From Aulostomus chinensis (taxonomy: Eukaryota > Chordata > Actinopteri > Syngnathiformes > Aulostomidae), in contig JBBMOA010000018.1 in the NCBI GenBank assembly GCA_037954235.1, positions 11,646,001-11,710,000 of the forward strand: a DNA stretch of 64,000 nt. The letters run 5' to 3'. Position 1 is the stretch's first letter, and every line of letters begins with the position of its first letter. Below, piece by piece: positions 1-12,411 of the stretch. The notes below the pieces were generated by a model. That model was given only the letters and a program-made list of their open reading frames with translations. It searched no databases and was not told the origin of the DNA. Both the position numbers and the translations under genes were made by a program.

Positions 1-135
1 ACCAAAGACTGAACAGTCGGGGTAACCGCTGCCACACAAACCATTTGCTTTTACCATCTCTGTCGTTTTTTTGCTTTGTTTTATTAATTGGGGCTTTGTG
101 TGATGACTGCACATCTCCTCTCCTCCGTCGTCCAG

Positions 136-3100
136 GCCGGCCTTCCTGCCTGACCCCAATGATGGCAGCCTGTATTCTCTGGGGGGAAAGAACAACGAAG
201 GCCTCACAGTAAGAGGAATTCTCTCCTTTTTTTTTCTTCTTCTTTTTTTATAACTTGTCAGTTCCTTTTTCTACAGAATATTACCTGATCTCACCAAGGG
301 CGCTATTAGAAGTGCAGCGTTGCGCCTTCATATCATAATGTCTGTTCCTTCTGCCCAAACAGAAATTACCATTCACTATTCCTGAGCTGGTCCAAGCCTC
401 TCCCTGTCGCAGCTCTGATGGAATCCTCTACATGGGTAAGGCTGGTCACCAACAGGAAATCAAGCATCCTTTTTTTAATGGAAAACTGCCTTGACAAAAC
501 ATTTACGTCTTTAGCTTGGGAGCACGGCCCCACCGTGCCCACAGCTTTGACTTTTGAACCCTTTGACCCGGTTAAAAGGGGGGATCCTTATCCATAATCC
601 ATGGTCTCTTCCTCTCGATCAGCTGGTGTCGCCTGACTTCTGCTCTGCTCAGCCAGCAGCTGTAGTTTCTGCCCTTCTCAACTTACAAGTCAACAGACTT
701 CTGTTAATCTACCATAATGACTATGTCAGGGTTTTGGGACATTTTCCTCCTTGTTTGTCATTGTCAGTGTCGCTGTGTTTTTTTTAATCTAATGTAAGCC
801 GCTTTTGGTGTAAAGACAGTCAAATAAAGTAAAGAGACCAATTTTTTTTTTTTGTTAAAATCTTTTAATATTTTCCCCGTTAAAGATTCGAAGTAGTCTC
901 AAGTCTTAATAATCCTCCTTATTGTATTATTGTCACTCCCTGTATTCACAAAATGGGTAAGAAGAGGACATGGGTTGGTCTTTTCATGATCCAGGAGCAA
1001 CGTCCATCATGAGAGCTGATTTCTTTTTCTGTTTTGTAACTCGTTCGTTGTTGGGCTTGAGCACCATGCGCCTTTTTTGGCAGTTTGCTTGAAATCACAG
1101 ATTTCCAAGTAGACAGAATTGCAGTGACTACTATGGTTATGATCAGCAAATATAGTATAGAACATATAGAATAAGGTGAAGTACAGGTACGTCAGGTGTT
1201 TTTTTTTTCTTTTATTTATTTATAAATGATTAGATCAACCTGAAACTGAGTCAGAGCTTGTGTTGTAAATCATTTGGTCTGTGTTTGTGAAGGCAAGAAG
1301 CAGGACTTGTGGTATGTGGTGGACCTGCTAACTGGTGAGAAACAACAGACATTGACTTCCTCCTTCGCCGACATGCTGTGTCCTTCCTCATCTCTGCTCT
1401 ACTTTGGACGCACAGGTAAATAGAAAAAACTGACTTCTGTGACATTCTAGTTCTGTGACACGTTATGTTTTTAATCTGTAGCACTCTGAGATTTGTTCAG
1501 ACATGTTTATTATTATTATTATTATTATTAGATGAGGGATGAGCTCTGGATTAAGGCAACATGGAGGGAAATGAATCCGGGTGTCACAATTCACCAAGTC
1601 CTTGATTTGATCCAACTTTTGATCAGCCAAAACATTAAAACCATCAACAGGTAATTCTCATGAGGGACATTCATGTCATGACTCAGTACCTGCCAGTAGT
1701 TTCAAAGTTTTGGCTGATCAGTTTACAACAAATAACATGCGCTCTAAGGCCATAGAGTCAAATTCAGATCATTTTTTTAACAACATAAATGTAACACTAT
1801 GAACTGAATATGAGCTGCATGTCGGTCATCAGAGAAGCTTTGTCAGGACGATTTTGACCTGCAGGCTGCTCCTCCGTGACCAAGTGGGAGGGGATGGGGG
1901 TGGGGGGAACAATTCATTCACTACAAATGTTGTCGAGAGTTTTCTGTAATGTCCCGGGGGGGGGGGGGGCGTCTGTGGATGATGAAGCCCCATGAGAGCT
2001 CTGTGTCAATTGACGGCTATGTCACCCAGCAGCATATACGTGGGCTTACGTTTCACTCCTCTATTCTAGAAGTTGCATAGAAATTCAACACTGCTTTGCA
2101 TTTCCACCCAGAAATGGAAATTCAGCACTTCGTTTTCCAAGCCTGCTTTTGTACATATTACAAATAAAAAAGTCAAGCAGCACAAATGCTGTTTTTTTTT
2201 CCCCCTGTGTGAGTAATGTCTTTTTCTGTTCATCAACCTGATAGAGTATACCATCACTATGTATGACACCAAAAGTAGAGAGCTGCGCTGGAATGCCACT
2301 TATTCTGACTACGCCTCCACCCTTCCTGATGATGACACCAAATACAGTAAGACTCCTGCCTGCTGTGGTTCTGTTACACATTTAGCAATCTGACAGCAAA
2401 TGCTAATCAACCCCCACCCCCCCCCCCCCCCCCAGAGATGTCTCACTTCGTGTCCAACGGCGATGGACTTGTGGTGACAGTGGACAGTGACTCCGGCGAT
2501 GTTCAGTGGGTCCAAAATTATAATTCTCCAGTGGTGGCCATGTACATCTGGCAGCGCGAAGGCCTCCGCAAGGTTCCTCACACTAACGTAGCCGTAGAGA
2601 CGCTGCGTTATCTCACTTTCATGTCTGGAGAGGTTGGCCGCATCACCCAGTGGAAGTACCCGTTTCCGAAGGAGAAGAAGCCCAAGAACAAGTTGATGTA
2701 AGCAGACGGAGGAGTGCTGACAGGACTGGTTGTCAGACACACGCACTCTTTTGTTATTTTTATGTATCTTGTTCACACCTGCTCCTGCTCAAAACCTGAC
2801 TTTCAGTGGTCTATTTAAGGAGCTGATTTAAGATTCATTCAGAATCTGAACGTACACTGAACGCTATTGCAGTTGCAACACTTAAATTTAGTCCTATTTT
2901 TCACACGTTTTTTTTTTAATCTTCTTTCAGGGCCACTTTGTATGTGGGTAAATACTCCACCAGTCTGTATGCTTCTCCCTCCCTGGTGCATGATGGAGTC
3001 ACTGTGGTGGTGAGTCGCAGCTGTGTTTTTTTTGTCGTCCCCCCCCCCCCCCCCCCCTTTTAACCAGGCATGAAAACAAGGTTTACTCCTCAAGCATCTG

Positions 3101-3652
3101 AAATTTCCCATGACCTCCCCAACAATTTAACTTCTCTTCTTCTTTTCTTTTTCTTTGCATTTGAATCTTTATGATCTTGTGAGACGCGTCTTACGTGATG
3201 TGTCTGAACTATTTATGTGCTTATTTGTAGCCTCGTGGTCACACTTTCCCCATGCTGGAGGGTCCTGACAGCCAGGAGGCTGATGAGGATAAAGAGTGCG
3301 TCATCACACCGAGCACCAGCGTCAAGTTCAACACTGCCCTCCGAGAACGAAACCGCATCAACTTCATGAGGAACTCCCTGCTCTTCATAGGTACATCAGT
3401 GTAGAGATTAATCACAGATTAATATCCCATCTATTTGATCTGTTCTGGTTTATAAACATTTTTAGCTGATACAGTGATGATGAATGCTCCAGGAACAGGT
3501 ATGAAAAAGGAAAATTCGTGTTTATAACTTCTCTCTCCATTCCAGGCCATCACGAAACACCCCCTGACGCTCACACTAAGATCCTGGAGAAGTTTCCTGA
3601 CAGTTTACAAGGAAACATCATCTCACCTCCCCCTGACAAAAAAGTGGATGAG
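136..3652 (+). other. ern1: ern1 exons for the ER-luminal sensor domain
   Basis: Eight exons encode most of the luminal beta-rich domain that dimerises and binds BiP or unfolded peptides. Recognisable segments include FLPDPNDGSLYSLG (136-208), WYVVDLLTGEKQQTL (1293-1415), YTITMYDTKSRELRWNATY (2245-2346) and LYVGKYSTSLYASPS (2931-3009). The last exons (3231-3652) carry the looser stretch before the membrane, ending in an acidic and Pro-rich segment. The exon at 2436 is preceded by an almost pure poly-C tract in place of a mixed polypyrimidine tract. Confidence 0.93.
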
Positions 3653-6600
3653 GTCCGTGCCCATCAGTTTGTGCTGCATGATGTGTTTGTCACACCGAGC
3701 AAAGCGTTTTCTCATCCTCAGCTCTTCTACTCATTTTGTAGAATGGGAACGACAGCGGCATGGATGATGGCCCCCCACCTCCTGTGCCTGGAACATCCAT
3801 CCAAGAACCCGGGCTCAGTGGTCGCATCATGCGTCCAGAGGCCCCTGTGGACTCCATGCTAAAAGACATGGCCACCATCATCTTCTCCACCTTCCTCCTG
3901 GCTGGATGGGTGGCTTTTATAATTACATACCCCAAGGCAAGTTAAACAGCACCATCTAGTGGACAATAGAATACCTGCCTCTACCTAATTTGTACACTAA
4001 CTCCTATAAGAGCACTGTTGTTTCCAGGTCATTCCAGTAGAAGTTTACTCCCGATTCAGTTAACAAAGACCAAATTTGCGTAGCACAGACAAGCAGCAGA
4101 CTGACATCAACCCTGGTGTGTGACAACTCTCCAATGTTTACATTTCAAGTGAAGGATTATAGAGAAAACGAGAGACAACATAAACTTTAAACTGTTGTCT
4201 GTGCTGGACAGCTGCAGCCACAGCTGGATACTGTGTCGACTCATTCCTGCCCGTCCAGCTCTGCCTGTGCTCCTTCGTCACGGCTCTGCTTCGTGTTTGG
4301 TTATATTCTCATTAAAAATGGAAAAATGACAGAGAAACAAGGTGGTGTCTTTTTGGGAACCTTTTATTTATATCATAGCTTTTGGGTGGCAGTAATACAT
4401 GTAGTCTGGATGTAGCGCTAAACCGGAGCTTGGCCATACCCTAAAAGCTGTGTTGTCGCTTTTGCTGATTCTATTGCACAGTGACAAACTACTGGATGGA
4501 ACAAAAACAACTGCCCACAACTTGACAAACAGTGGTGTGTTAAAAGCCATTATTTCCTCTGTCACTGCAGAGTGTTCACAAGCAGCAGCAGCTGCAGCAT
4601 CAAGAGTTCCAGAGACAGATGGAGGAGAGGTTGGAGCTGCTGCAGCGACAGCAGCCTTTCGCCCCTGCAGATGTGGGCCTTGGTCTGATCCCGGACAGCG
4701 ACTACATGGAGGTGGCACGCGCTCGCTCCGAGTGCTCAGACCACAGCAGCCCTAATGTGACACCCCGAGCTTCGAACCACTCCAACCTGTCTGTGTCAGA
4801 GCTTGGCAGCTCTGCCAATGAGCATGAGGATGGAGGTAAAGACATGCACGCTCATCGTTTGTCGTTGTTCAATAGTTAACTGTAGTTTAACCATTTGAAA
4901 CAATGTTTCTTATTAGAGGAGGACTCCAACATTGTTAGAGTGGGCAACATAACCTTCCATCCCAAACAGGTCTTGGGTCACGGTGCTGAAGGCACTATTG
5001 TCTACAAGTAAGTCTGAACAGTTGATCAACAGTCAGCAATGAACATAGTCAAATTATTGGTAAAATGTACTGTATAATCCTGTATTTCCATTGTTCCTCC
5101 ACTAGGGGTCAGTTTGATAACCGTTCTGTGGCAGTGAAGAGAATTCTGCCTGAGTGCTTCAGCTTTGCAGACCAGGAGGTTCAGCTGCTGAGGGAGTCAG
5201 ACGAGCACCCAAATGTCATTCGATACTTCTGCACTGAGAGGGACCGTCAGTTCCAGTACATAGCAATCGAGCTGTGTGCTGCCTCGTTGCAGGAGGTACT
5301 GCAAGGACACTTGGTTATAATTTATTTCATACTTGGGTGGGTGGAGAAATGATTTTAGTCAAATATTCAGTTTTCAATACCAGCTAATAATGTGATAATA
5401 ATGTCCTTTTACAATATTGGTGCAAATCTTATAATGATGGTCCAAATCTACCAATAATTTCATTCTTAACACAGTGTTTCGCTCAAAGTCATCCAGTGTG
5501 AAGTGAATCAGCCTGCTGTAGCGATTGGATCCCGCTGACTACTGTCTCTTGTCTCTCTAGTATGTGGAGAAGAAGGATTTTGACCGTCATGGACTGGAGC
5601 CGGTTATGCTGCTCCAGCAGACCATGTCAGGCCTGGCCCACCTGCACTCTCTCAACATAGGTAGCGAGAGCCGTTTTCATGCTCTCATTATCACTTCTGT
5701 TTTTTTCCTTCATTTTCTCCTCACCTCTAAATCTCTAAATTCTGCTTCTAGTTCACAGAGATCTGAAGCCCCACAACATCCTGGTGTCCATGCCCAACGC
5801 CCACGGTCGGGTGCGGGCCATGATCTCCGACTTCGGCCTGTGTAAGAAGTTGGCCGTGGGCCGCCATAGCTTCAGTAGAAGGTCCGGTGTGCCTGGCACA
5901 GAAGGCTGGATTGCCCCGGAGGTTCTGAGTGAGGATTGCAAAGACAACCCGGTGAGTTAGGGGTGTAGCATAACTCCATAATCATACCATAATTCCTCTC
6001 ATACTGGGCTGGCCAGGACCTTAATTTGTCTCAGCTCCAGGGCGTTTTAACTTATCTGAGGAATGAAAGGAGATGAAGAGTTTGAGGAGCTCACTGTGTC
6101 ACCTCAGCATACCTGTGATGATAATGCTCCTGATCTGATAGCAACCGGCTAACTACAATCTAACTAATAGACTGCCCCTGGTGTGTATATAGGTATAGCA
6201 TGTTTTATGATTTGCCTCTCTCTGACTTTCCTCTGTCCTTCTCTTCTTCTCGTCATTTTCAGACCTGCACTGTTGACATCTTCTCCGCTGGGTGTGTGTT
6301 CTACTACGTTGTGTCTCAGGGCAACCATCCTTTTGGCAAATCACTGCAGCGGCAAGCCAACATCCTGCTGGGAACATACAGCCTTGACTATTTTCAAATG
6401 GAGAAACATGGTGAGAACTAAACTTCTTGGTTTATGTTAATTAATTTTTTTTTTTTTGAAGTTTCATTTGTCAATGGCAAAATTTTGTAATTTGATGAAA
6501 CAAAAGAAAGATTCATAGGCAAACAACCTAGTGCGTTGCAGCGGTGATACATTGTTGTACGCCAACCAGGAAGCTGGCATCATCATAGGTTCCCTTGGCC

Positions 6601-9029
6601 AGAAGCAAGGGAGATTTTACTCTAATTTTCTTATTATTGCAAGAAAATAAGTGCTGTGACTGCCAACATTTTGAGATTTTACTTTTTTTTGTGCTAAATA
6701 GTAGTTTTGGAAGGTTTTTGGTTTTTGAAGCATAAATGTAATCATTAGCATAACAAAGCTAATGTTATGCTATGGACAAACTACACCACAGATGACGGCA
6801 AGCTTCACTCTACTTCTGTGTTTGGCGTGATGCCACTTGATGTCCACGACAAACTCTGTAGTCTTGTTTAGCGGCATATTAGCAAGCGACATTTTTTGAG
6901 ATGCATCAAAGCTTTGAAATTCACAATTACTGTCTCTACTGCTGTGTTTGATGCTGTAAAACAACACATTAAAATGTCTTTTCTTCTCAATTCATTTGCA
7001 TTTCTCTGAGAACCCACTGACTTTGAAACGGGAAAAGCGACCGTTCAACTTATTTCTGGGATGTAGGACTGATTCCTACGCCACATTTACTGACAGTGCA
7101 CGTCTTCTGTTCGTATCCTTGTGTCTACCAGAGGACATTGTAGCCAGAGATCTAATCGAGCAAATGTTGAGCATGGAGCCTCAAAGTAGGCCCTCAGCAG
7201 AGTGTGTTCTCAAACACCCGTTCTTCTGGAGCCTGGAGAAGGAACTGCAGTTCTTTCAGGTTGGTTCCTTTCCTTTTTTTTCTCATGAAATATATCAATA
7301 TATCATTCATCTCACGCTTCTCCTGCCAAACACACCTGATTCCTACTACCCACATCACGCAGCAGCAGCTTGTACTCTCTTCATATCAGGCCCAAAATCC
7401 AGCCAATAATCTGGCTGTTTGTTCCCCATTTAAGAGAACAGAAAATGAAGAGTTGCTGAAGGATTGCTTGTAGGATGTATGATGATCACACATGAATGTA
7501 TCTGTTGCTCTGCTAAATTTCCTGGCCGTCAGCAGTCGTAGATGTAACCGTTAGACTTGAGGCTGCCCGGCTTATTCATCAAGATCCACCAGTGGTGTTT
7601 TTGTGGCTGCTTGTTTGCAGGACGTGAGCGACAGAATAGAGAAGGAACCACTGGATGGACCGATTGTGAGACAGCTGGAGAGAGGTGGGAGGGCCGTTGT
7701 CAAGGGAGACTGGAGGGAGCATATCACAGTTCCCCTGCAGACCGGTATGTCAAACACACAAACCCTGTGGAGACACTGGTGGTCAAATTGCTGCTGTGCC
7801 AAATCTGTCTTGCGTTGCTTTAAACTTCTGCTGTTGCTTTACTGAAGTTCGCAACACATCCAGTCATGCTAAATAATTGCATGATGTCCAGGCATTTTGG
7901 GACCTTTTTGGGCAGTTTCCAAAATTATTTCACGCAGAAAATTGAAAGAATAAACTGGGGGGGAAAAAAACGCTCCCAGAAACGCTCAAAACTCAGAAAG
8001 GTAATCTACTCCTCTCCTCAACCAAAAAACTAATCAGAATACTGCAAAAACCTTCTCTGAGCTCTCACTCCTCCACTCCGCTCTGCTTCTGTCTGTTGTT
8101 GATTTAAATAACCTGTATCTGGTTGGAACGCGCAGCTTCTCTGCTTTCAGGAAATGATGGAAATCTTTTCAGTGGCGCAAGCTCTCATGGTATTATGGTA
8201 ATTTGAAAAAGGCTTGTGAAATGCCGGCACTGAGGACAGCTTCAGTGTAGAAAGGTTAAGTGTGTGCAGCGTCACGCCAACATTTGCACTGAGCAGTTAT
8301 GACATCTACAGCTCTGTAAAGGTTTTTGTCTGATATGTGTTTCAGATCTGAGGAAATTCCGCTCCTACAAGGGCGGGTCAGTCAGAGATCTCCTTCGTGC
8401 GATGAGAAACAAGGTAGGGGTGTGTTCTCCTGGCTGTGGACTGTCTGGTGTGCAGTGAGTCGTCAAACTTACAGTCGACGTTGTCTCAACAGAAGCACCA
8501 TTACCGGGAGCTGCCTGCAGACGTCCAGGAGACTTTAGGCTCCATCCCTGATGACTTTGTCTCCTATTTCACCTCCCGTTTCCCCCACCTGCTCATGCAC
8601 ACGTACCGGGGAATGCGGACCTGCGCACCTGAGAGGCCTTTCCTGCCTTACTACTCTTCTGCCATACACATTACAAAAGCAGATGCCACACACACACACC
8701 CTGAGCCACAAAGACAAAAAAATGAGCCATGCACTCAACACTTGCCGACCAACACATCACCAACTTCCTCACAACCCCAGGAAGACACACATTCGTCACA
8801 GTCAAGGCAGGTGTCAAACACACCTGCTGAACCAGTGCCCCCCACATCACCAGACCAGCCTGCACCGTCTCACTCACCAGTTCTGACCGAGCGAATGGTG
8901 ACGCCATTGCCCTGCACACAGACTGACCTGCACTGTCAAACTCTGGCCTCAGAATCCCCAACAGTTCCTCTCAGCCAGCCTGAGACGCTTCTTCCGCTCC
9001 CTCCTACACTGGACTGCGAGCCGGTGTGA
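136..9029 (+). CDS. ern1: IRE1-alpha, ER stress sensor kinase/endoribonuclease (5' partial)
   Basis: Type I ER membrane protein that senses unfolded protein in the lumen and, through cytosolic kinase and RNase domains, splices XBP1 mRNA and degrades ER-bound RNAs. I placed 19 phase-consistent exons: 136-208, 363-435, 1293-1415, 2245-2346, 2436-2697, 2931-3009, 3231-3390, 3546-3652, 3742-3936, 4571-4835, 4917-5007, 5106-5295, 5561-5660, 5752-5951, 6263-6410, 7132-7259, 7621-7744, 8346-8413, 8493-9029. They encode 1,007 residues. About the first 100 residues (signal peptide and start of the luminal domain) lie left of the window, where exon 136-208 enters with one base of a split codon. The product follows human IRE1-alpha nearly collinearly, including luminal segments such as SHFVSNGDGLVVTVDS, so I call ern1 rather than ern2. 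Oddities are a probable GC splice donor at 3937 and a long C-terminal tail. No frameshift or internal stop was seen. Confidence 0.96.
436..2244 (+). other. ern1 introns (436-1292 and 1416-2244)
   Basis: Two introns of about 0.85 kb. They hold T-rich stretches, a short (ATT)n run near 1510-1530 and a G run near 1957-1969. I see no gene, RNA gene or recognisable transposon. Confidence 0.6.
3742..4835 (+). other. ern1: ern1 transmembrane exon and cytosolic linker exon
   Basis: Exon 3742-3936 encodes the conserved pre-membrane segment (RPEAPVDSMLKDMATI) and one hydrophobic helix ending VAFIITYP, the single pass of IRE1. Exon 4571-4835 begins SVHKQQQLQHQEFQRQ, matching the Gln-rich linker of human IRE1, and ends in a Ser-rich acidic region before the kinase. 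The intron between them (3937-4570) starts with GC. The donor is AAG/GCAAGT, and only this junction keeps the conserved frame. The intron itself shows no obvious gene or repeat. Confidence 0.9.
4917..7259 (+). other. ern1: ern1 exons for the kinase domain
   Basis: Six exons (4917-5007, 5106-5295, 5561-5660, 5752-5951, 6263-6410, 7132-7259) encode a complete protein kinase fold. The glycine-rich loop is GHGAEGTIV, the ATP-binding lysine is in VAVKRILPE (Lys599 of human IRE1), the catalytic loop is VHRDLKPHN and the metal-binding motif is SDFGL. The activation loop keeps GRHSFSRRSG, including the trans-autophosphorylated serines known in the family. All catalytic residues are present, so an active kinase is expected. 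Confidence 0.95.
5952..7131 (+). other. ern1 introns (5952-6262 and 6411-7131)
   Basis: Non-coding DNA between kinase exons, AT-rich in the second intron. Short open frames running past the exon ends are exon read-through and do not look like separate genes. Nothing else is supported. Confidence 0.55.
7621..8654 (+). other. ern1: ern1 exons for the KEN endoribonuclease domain
   Basis: Exons 7621-7744, 8346-8413 and the start of 8493-9029 encode the kinase-extension nuclease. It begins DVSDRIEKEPLDGPIV and runs to FTSRFPHLLMHTYR. The segment RNKKHHYREL spans the last splice junction and contains the residues equivalent to human Lys907 and His910, which are needed for RNA cleavage. The RNase is therefore predicted intact. 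Confidence 0.94.
7745..8345 (+). other. ern1 intron between RNase exons
   Basis: A 601-bp intron with GT donor and AG acceptor. No gene or repeat is recognised in it. Confidence 0.55.
8655..9026 (+). other. ern1: ern1 extended low-complexity C-terminal tail
   Basis: After the conserved end of the RNase domain (PYY), the reading frame stays open for 124 further codons rich in Thr, Pro, Ser, Gln and His. Human IRE1-alpha has under 20 residues beyond the equivalent point. The tail lies in the same exon as the RNase end, has no stop until 9027-9029, and shows no domain I recognise. It is either a lineage-specific disordered extension or a 3' UTR region exposed by stop loss. Confidence 0.75.
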
Positions 9030-9374
9030 AGTGGACCCAGCGCAACGGGCAAGTGGACACCGCATGGGACTCAGTTGCTGTGCTGCGTGCTAGTGGGGAT
9101 CAGGCCTGCAGTGCCTGGGATCCACCGGCAGGAATAGCTGCTGCTACTCCCTGAACCAAGTGCCTTCTGCTCACCTGGGGAACCACGTTCCGCAGCAGAA
9201 CCGTCCACAAGTCTCTTTGAAAGAGGTCCGATTAACCAGCAGGGTGGTTTTGGACTTCATCTTGTAGCTCGACTGAGCATGGAGATATTTTTTTTTTATT
9301 ATTAATATTATTTTTATTATTTTATTCCTATGTGTCCAAAAATAGTGTTTGTCAAAAATCTGGCCTCTATTGTG

Positions 9375-9420
<46 letters not shown>

Positions 9421-9890
9421 TTGGGTAGTCTTATGATGCAATGTTGTATTTCCTCCGGTTCACTGCACAGATAGTGTATATATATTTTTGTATAGACGGA
9501 TGCAGGATTTGGAACATTGATGTTAAATCATTTAACGTGGCCAAGGTGCCTTTTTTCTTTCTTTTTCTTAAAGAAAAGAAATCACTGTGCAGTATGGGTG
9601 CAGATGTTTAATACTGACTATGCTACATTTGCTTGATTCAAGTTAATGCTGCTAGATCGCTTCTCTCTTTTGTCAATCAAGACTATCGTGCCGACCTGGT
9701 GTGAGTGGACTGTTCCAAAGGGTGTTCAGGTTTGACACTGTAACACTGTAAGTAATTTTAATCATGTGATGATGTAGTCCGATATGTTTATTGGTCAGGC
9801 TGCCGAGCGCTCACGCATATATGAACTCTTGGAGGGTGTCAAAGTGAAGTTAATGACTTGCACATTAAATTCTATTTTTTTATACTAAAG
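9030..9890 (+). promoter_or_regulatory. ern1: ern1 3' UTR with candidate poly(A) signal
   Basis: Untranslated sequence after the ern1 stop. It contains a (GT)n tract at about 9377-9418 and T-rich stretches. An ATTAAA at 9864-9869 is the best candidate polyadenylation signal, but transcript data are needed to fix the end. Confidence 0.5.
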
Positions 9891-12037
9891 CTTTTGTTTT
9901 TCATTGAAGGTTTTTCTGCCCGGTCGAGAAACCTCATTCGCAACTCAAAGTTCTATGACCGAGACATTAAAATAAGCTGTACTTTAAAAAACAGGCGAGA
10001 CAGGATTGTGCCCAATTCCAAACTCCACCCCCTGAGACTCGCTGGATAAAAGCTCCAAGGTGCTTTGGCCACTTCACCTCAGAAAGAGGAAGAAGCCATC
10101 AACACGGTTAAGACAAGCTTGTTTGGCTGCATTTTTCTTTTCGCAGATTAGTTTTGTCCCTTTATCGGCACAACATCCACTGTAAATTGAAGGCTGTTTT
10201 ACAGACGTTGCGTGTGATCAAGTCAAGTGCATTCGGGGAGAAATTAATGTATTCCACTCACCACACATTCCACAAATTACTAGATGAATAACTTTCATGA
10301 CCGTGGCTAACATTTAACACAGAATATAGATCTAGCTCAATACACACAATCAGACGACACACCAAGCACTCGGCTGGTAAAGACATAGACCACGGATCTT
10401 TCTTTTAGCGTCATATGGAACTACCCGTGCCAGGGTGTGGTGGTACTATTCAGGCTGCTATAGTGACAGAAGTTTGTGGTTGGACTGATCTGATTCTCTT
10501 GTTTGGATCACGTTGACGCCCAGTTGGTGACACCTGCTTTGGCTCGTTTGTATGGACTTCATAACAGCAGGGTGGGACTATGGGGCTTGGTGATGAATGT
10601 TACTTGCAAGATCTCACAAGTTAATATCTGTCCCTTCTGAGCTGTAGAAACCTATGTATTCCTCTATAAACGGTCATCAGATATGAATGCTGGCATTCAG
10701 CCTTTCATTTTTTTCTATTTTGTCAAAGGGAGTTAAGAGTTTGGACCTGTCCAGGGTGAACCCGTCTCTCGCCCGTAGGTGCTGGGATAGGCTCCAGCCC
10801 CCCCCCCGCGATTACTAGTAAGGAATAAGCGGAAGACGACCAAGGAATGGATGGAGTTTCTAGTTTGGGGAGATGACACCCTGACACACCCATCAAGCTC
10901 TATTAATGTAATATTTGCCAATGTTGCAGAAAATAATCAGAGATTTAGTTTATTTCAAGAAGTTGAGCTCGCTGGACTGATTATATCCTACCCATTCAGA
11001 AGGATTCATTTGATCCTCAGCTTGATTTTTTTTTTTAATTTATCACTGCTCTTTTACAAGTGTAATTTGGGTTCCTCTATACCAAAGAATGAACTTGAGT
11101 TAAATAGTAAAAAGGACATGAACACCTAACGTGTGTGTATACATTTAAACACGAGACACAGAAAGCTGTCGTAGTAATTTCTCGTGGCAAAGGTGGATTC
11201 AAATGGTTTAACAGTTAGTTTCTGGAGGAGGCAGGATTTCTTGTCTCCTATAAGAAGGAATCACTAAAGAAAACAGCACAAGTCTAAATGGGATTGAACA
11301 GACAATAAATCAGGTAAATTAGTGTTTTAACTTTATTTTGACAGAGGATAAAACTCAGGAATAAAGTATGGTACATCTAAAAAAAAACAAAAAAACAATA
11401 CAAAACACAAAAAAAACTCCTAACCTTTGGGCACTGTTTCCAACATCAGACAAATATTTTACTCGTTTTATATTTTGAGGGTCTACTTTAAATTGATGAC
11501 TTCCGCTCTGCCTGGAGAGGTGAGGGGAAAAAAAGAGCGTGGCAGATTTGGGCGGAGGGATATAATCTTGTGGCGTACTCAGGTCCTGCAGTTAAAGTGG
11601 TGGTTTGTCGATTCTCCGCAGCTTCAGACTGGACGAGCCTCTGATGGTGAGAACTACACGGCCGCAAGCCACCGACGAGAACTTGTAAAGGTAATGAGAT
11701 TGTTTCACTTTATTCGATCCTGGGATGGTTTTGGTGACAACTGCAGGTGTTAAATCTGTGTATATTTACTGAGGACCTCGCATGCTCCTCTGAGGGTTTT
11801 CTCAGTACTTTACCTGTCTATGACCCGATAAAGATGACATATCAGAGAGTTGTGAATTGATGTTTCATATCATTAATCTTCGTCTCTCCTTTGGGTTCCA
11901 GCAACAGCAACAAAATATTGCGTTTTTATCCTGGATAGCCAAGAAACCATGCGGGAAACAACCCGGTGACTTCTGCGGTGAGTAAAGAAATGAAAATCCA
12001 AAATCCAATTCACAGCTAAATGCAGTCGTTGCATCAT
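9891..12037. other. Intergenic region downstream of ern1
   Basis: No coding sequence is recognised. The stretch is AT-rich with an A-rich patch near 11380-11415 and a SINE fragment at 10742-10856. Small open frames here lack homology that I recognise. Confidence 0.5.
10742..10856 (+). repeat. 3' fragment of a fish tRNA-derived SINE-like repeat
   Basis: It carries the 3' module CCTGTCCAGGGTGAACCC, then GCTGGGATAGGCTCCAGCC, a C run and a terminal GGAATGGATGGA, matching the 3' half of the fuller copies at 26854-27219 and 37077-37449. The tRNA-like head is missing, so this is a 5'-truncated or decayed copy. Confidence 0.75.
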
Positions 12038-12131
12038 TGACGTCGTGGAAGACCGGAAGGCCGGCGTAAGGAGGCTTTTTACGTCGCCTGCGCGTTTTAA
12101 CAAGGCGAGCTAGAAGCTAAAGAGTGTGCGG
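12038..12131 (+). promoter_or_regulatory. CpG-richer patch ending in a splice-donor-like site
   Basis: A local GC and CpG increase, with a CRE-like TGACGTCG near 12038, ends at GTGCG/GTGAGT near 12131. It resembles a small promoter with a non-coding first exon. The nearest downstream gene is the SAMD9-like gene, so it could be that gene's first exon, with the large inverted-repeat element in its first intron. This is inference only. It could equally belong to an unrecognised transcript or be chance. Confidence 0.25.
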
Positions 12132-12268
12132 TGAGTTTTGGTTTCGTTTCTGAGAAAAGGGGAGGAAACGCCCCCCCCCCCCCCCCCCCCCCCGACGCGC
12201 GTGCCAAATACCGAACAGGTCGCGCGCCGTCTGAAATACCTGAGGAAGTCCTGGAGGTAAATATACGA

Positions 12269-12400
<132 letters not shown>

Positions 12401-12411
12401 TACATATATAC

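Noticed and set aside
3939..3943. GT at 3941 as the donor of the ern1 transmembrane exon
   Set aside because: It gives an Ala-rich frame that loses the conserved Gln-rich linker; the GC donor at 3937 keeps it.
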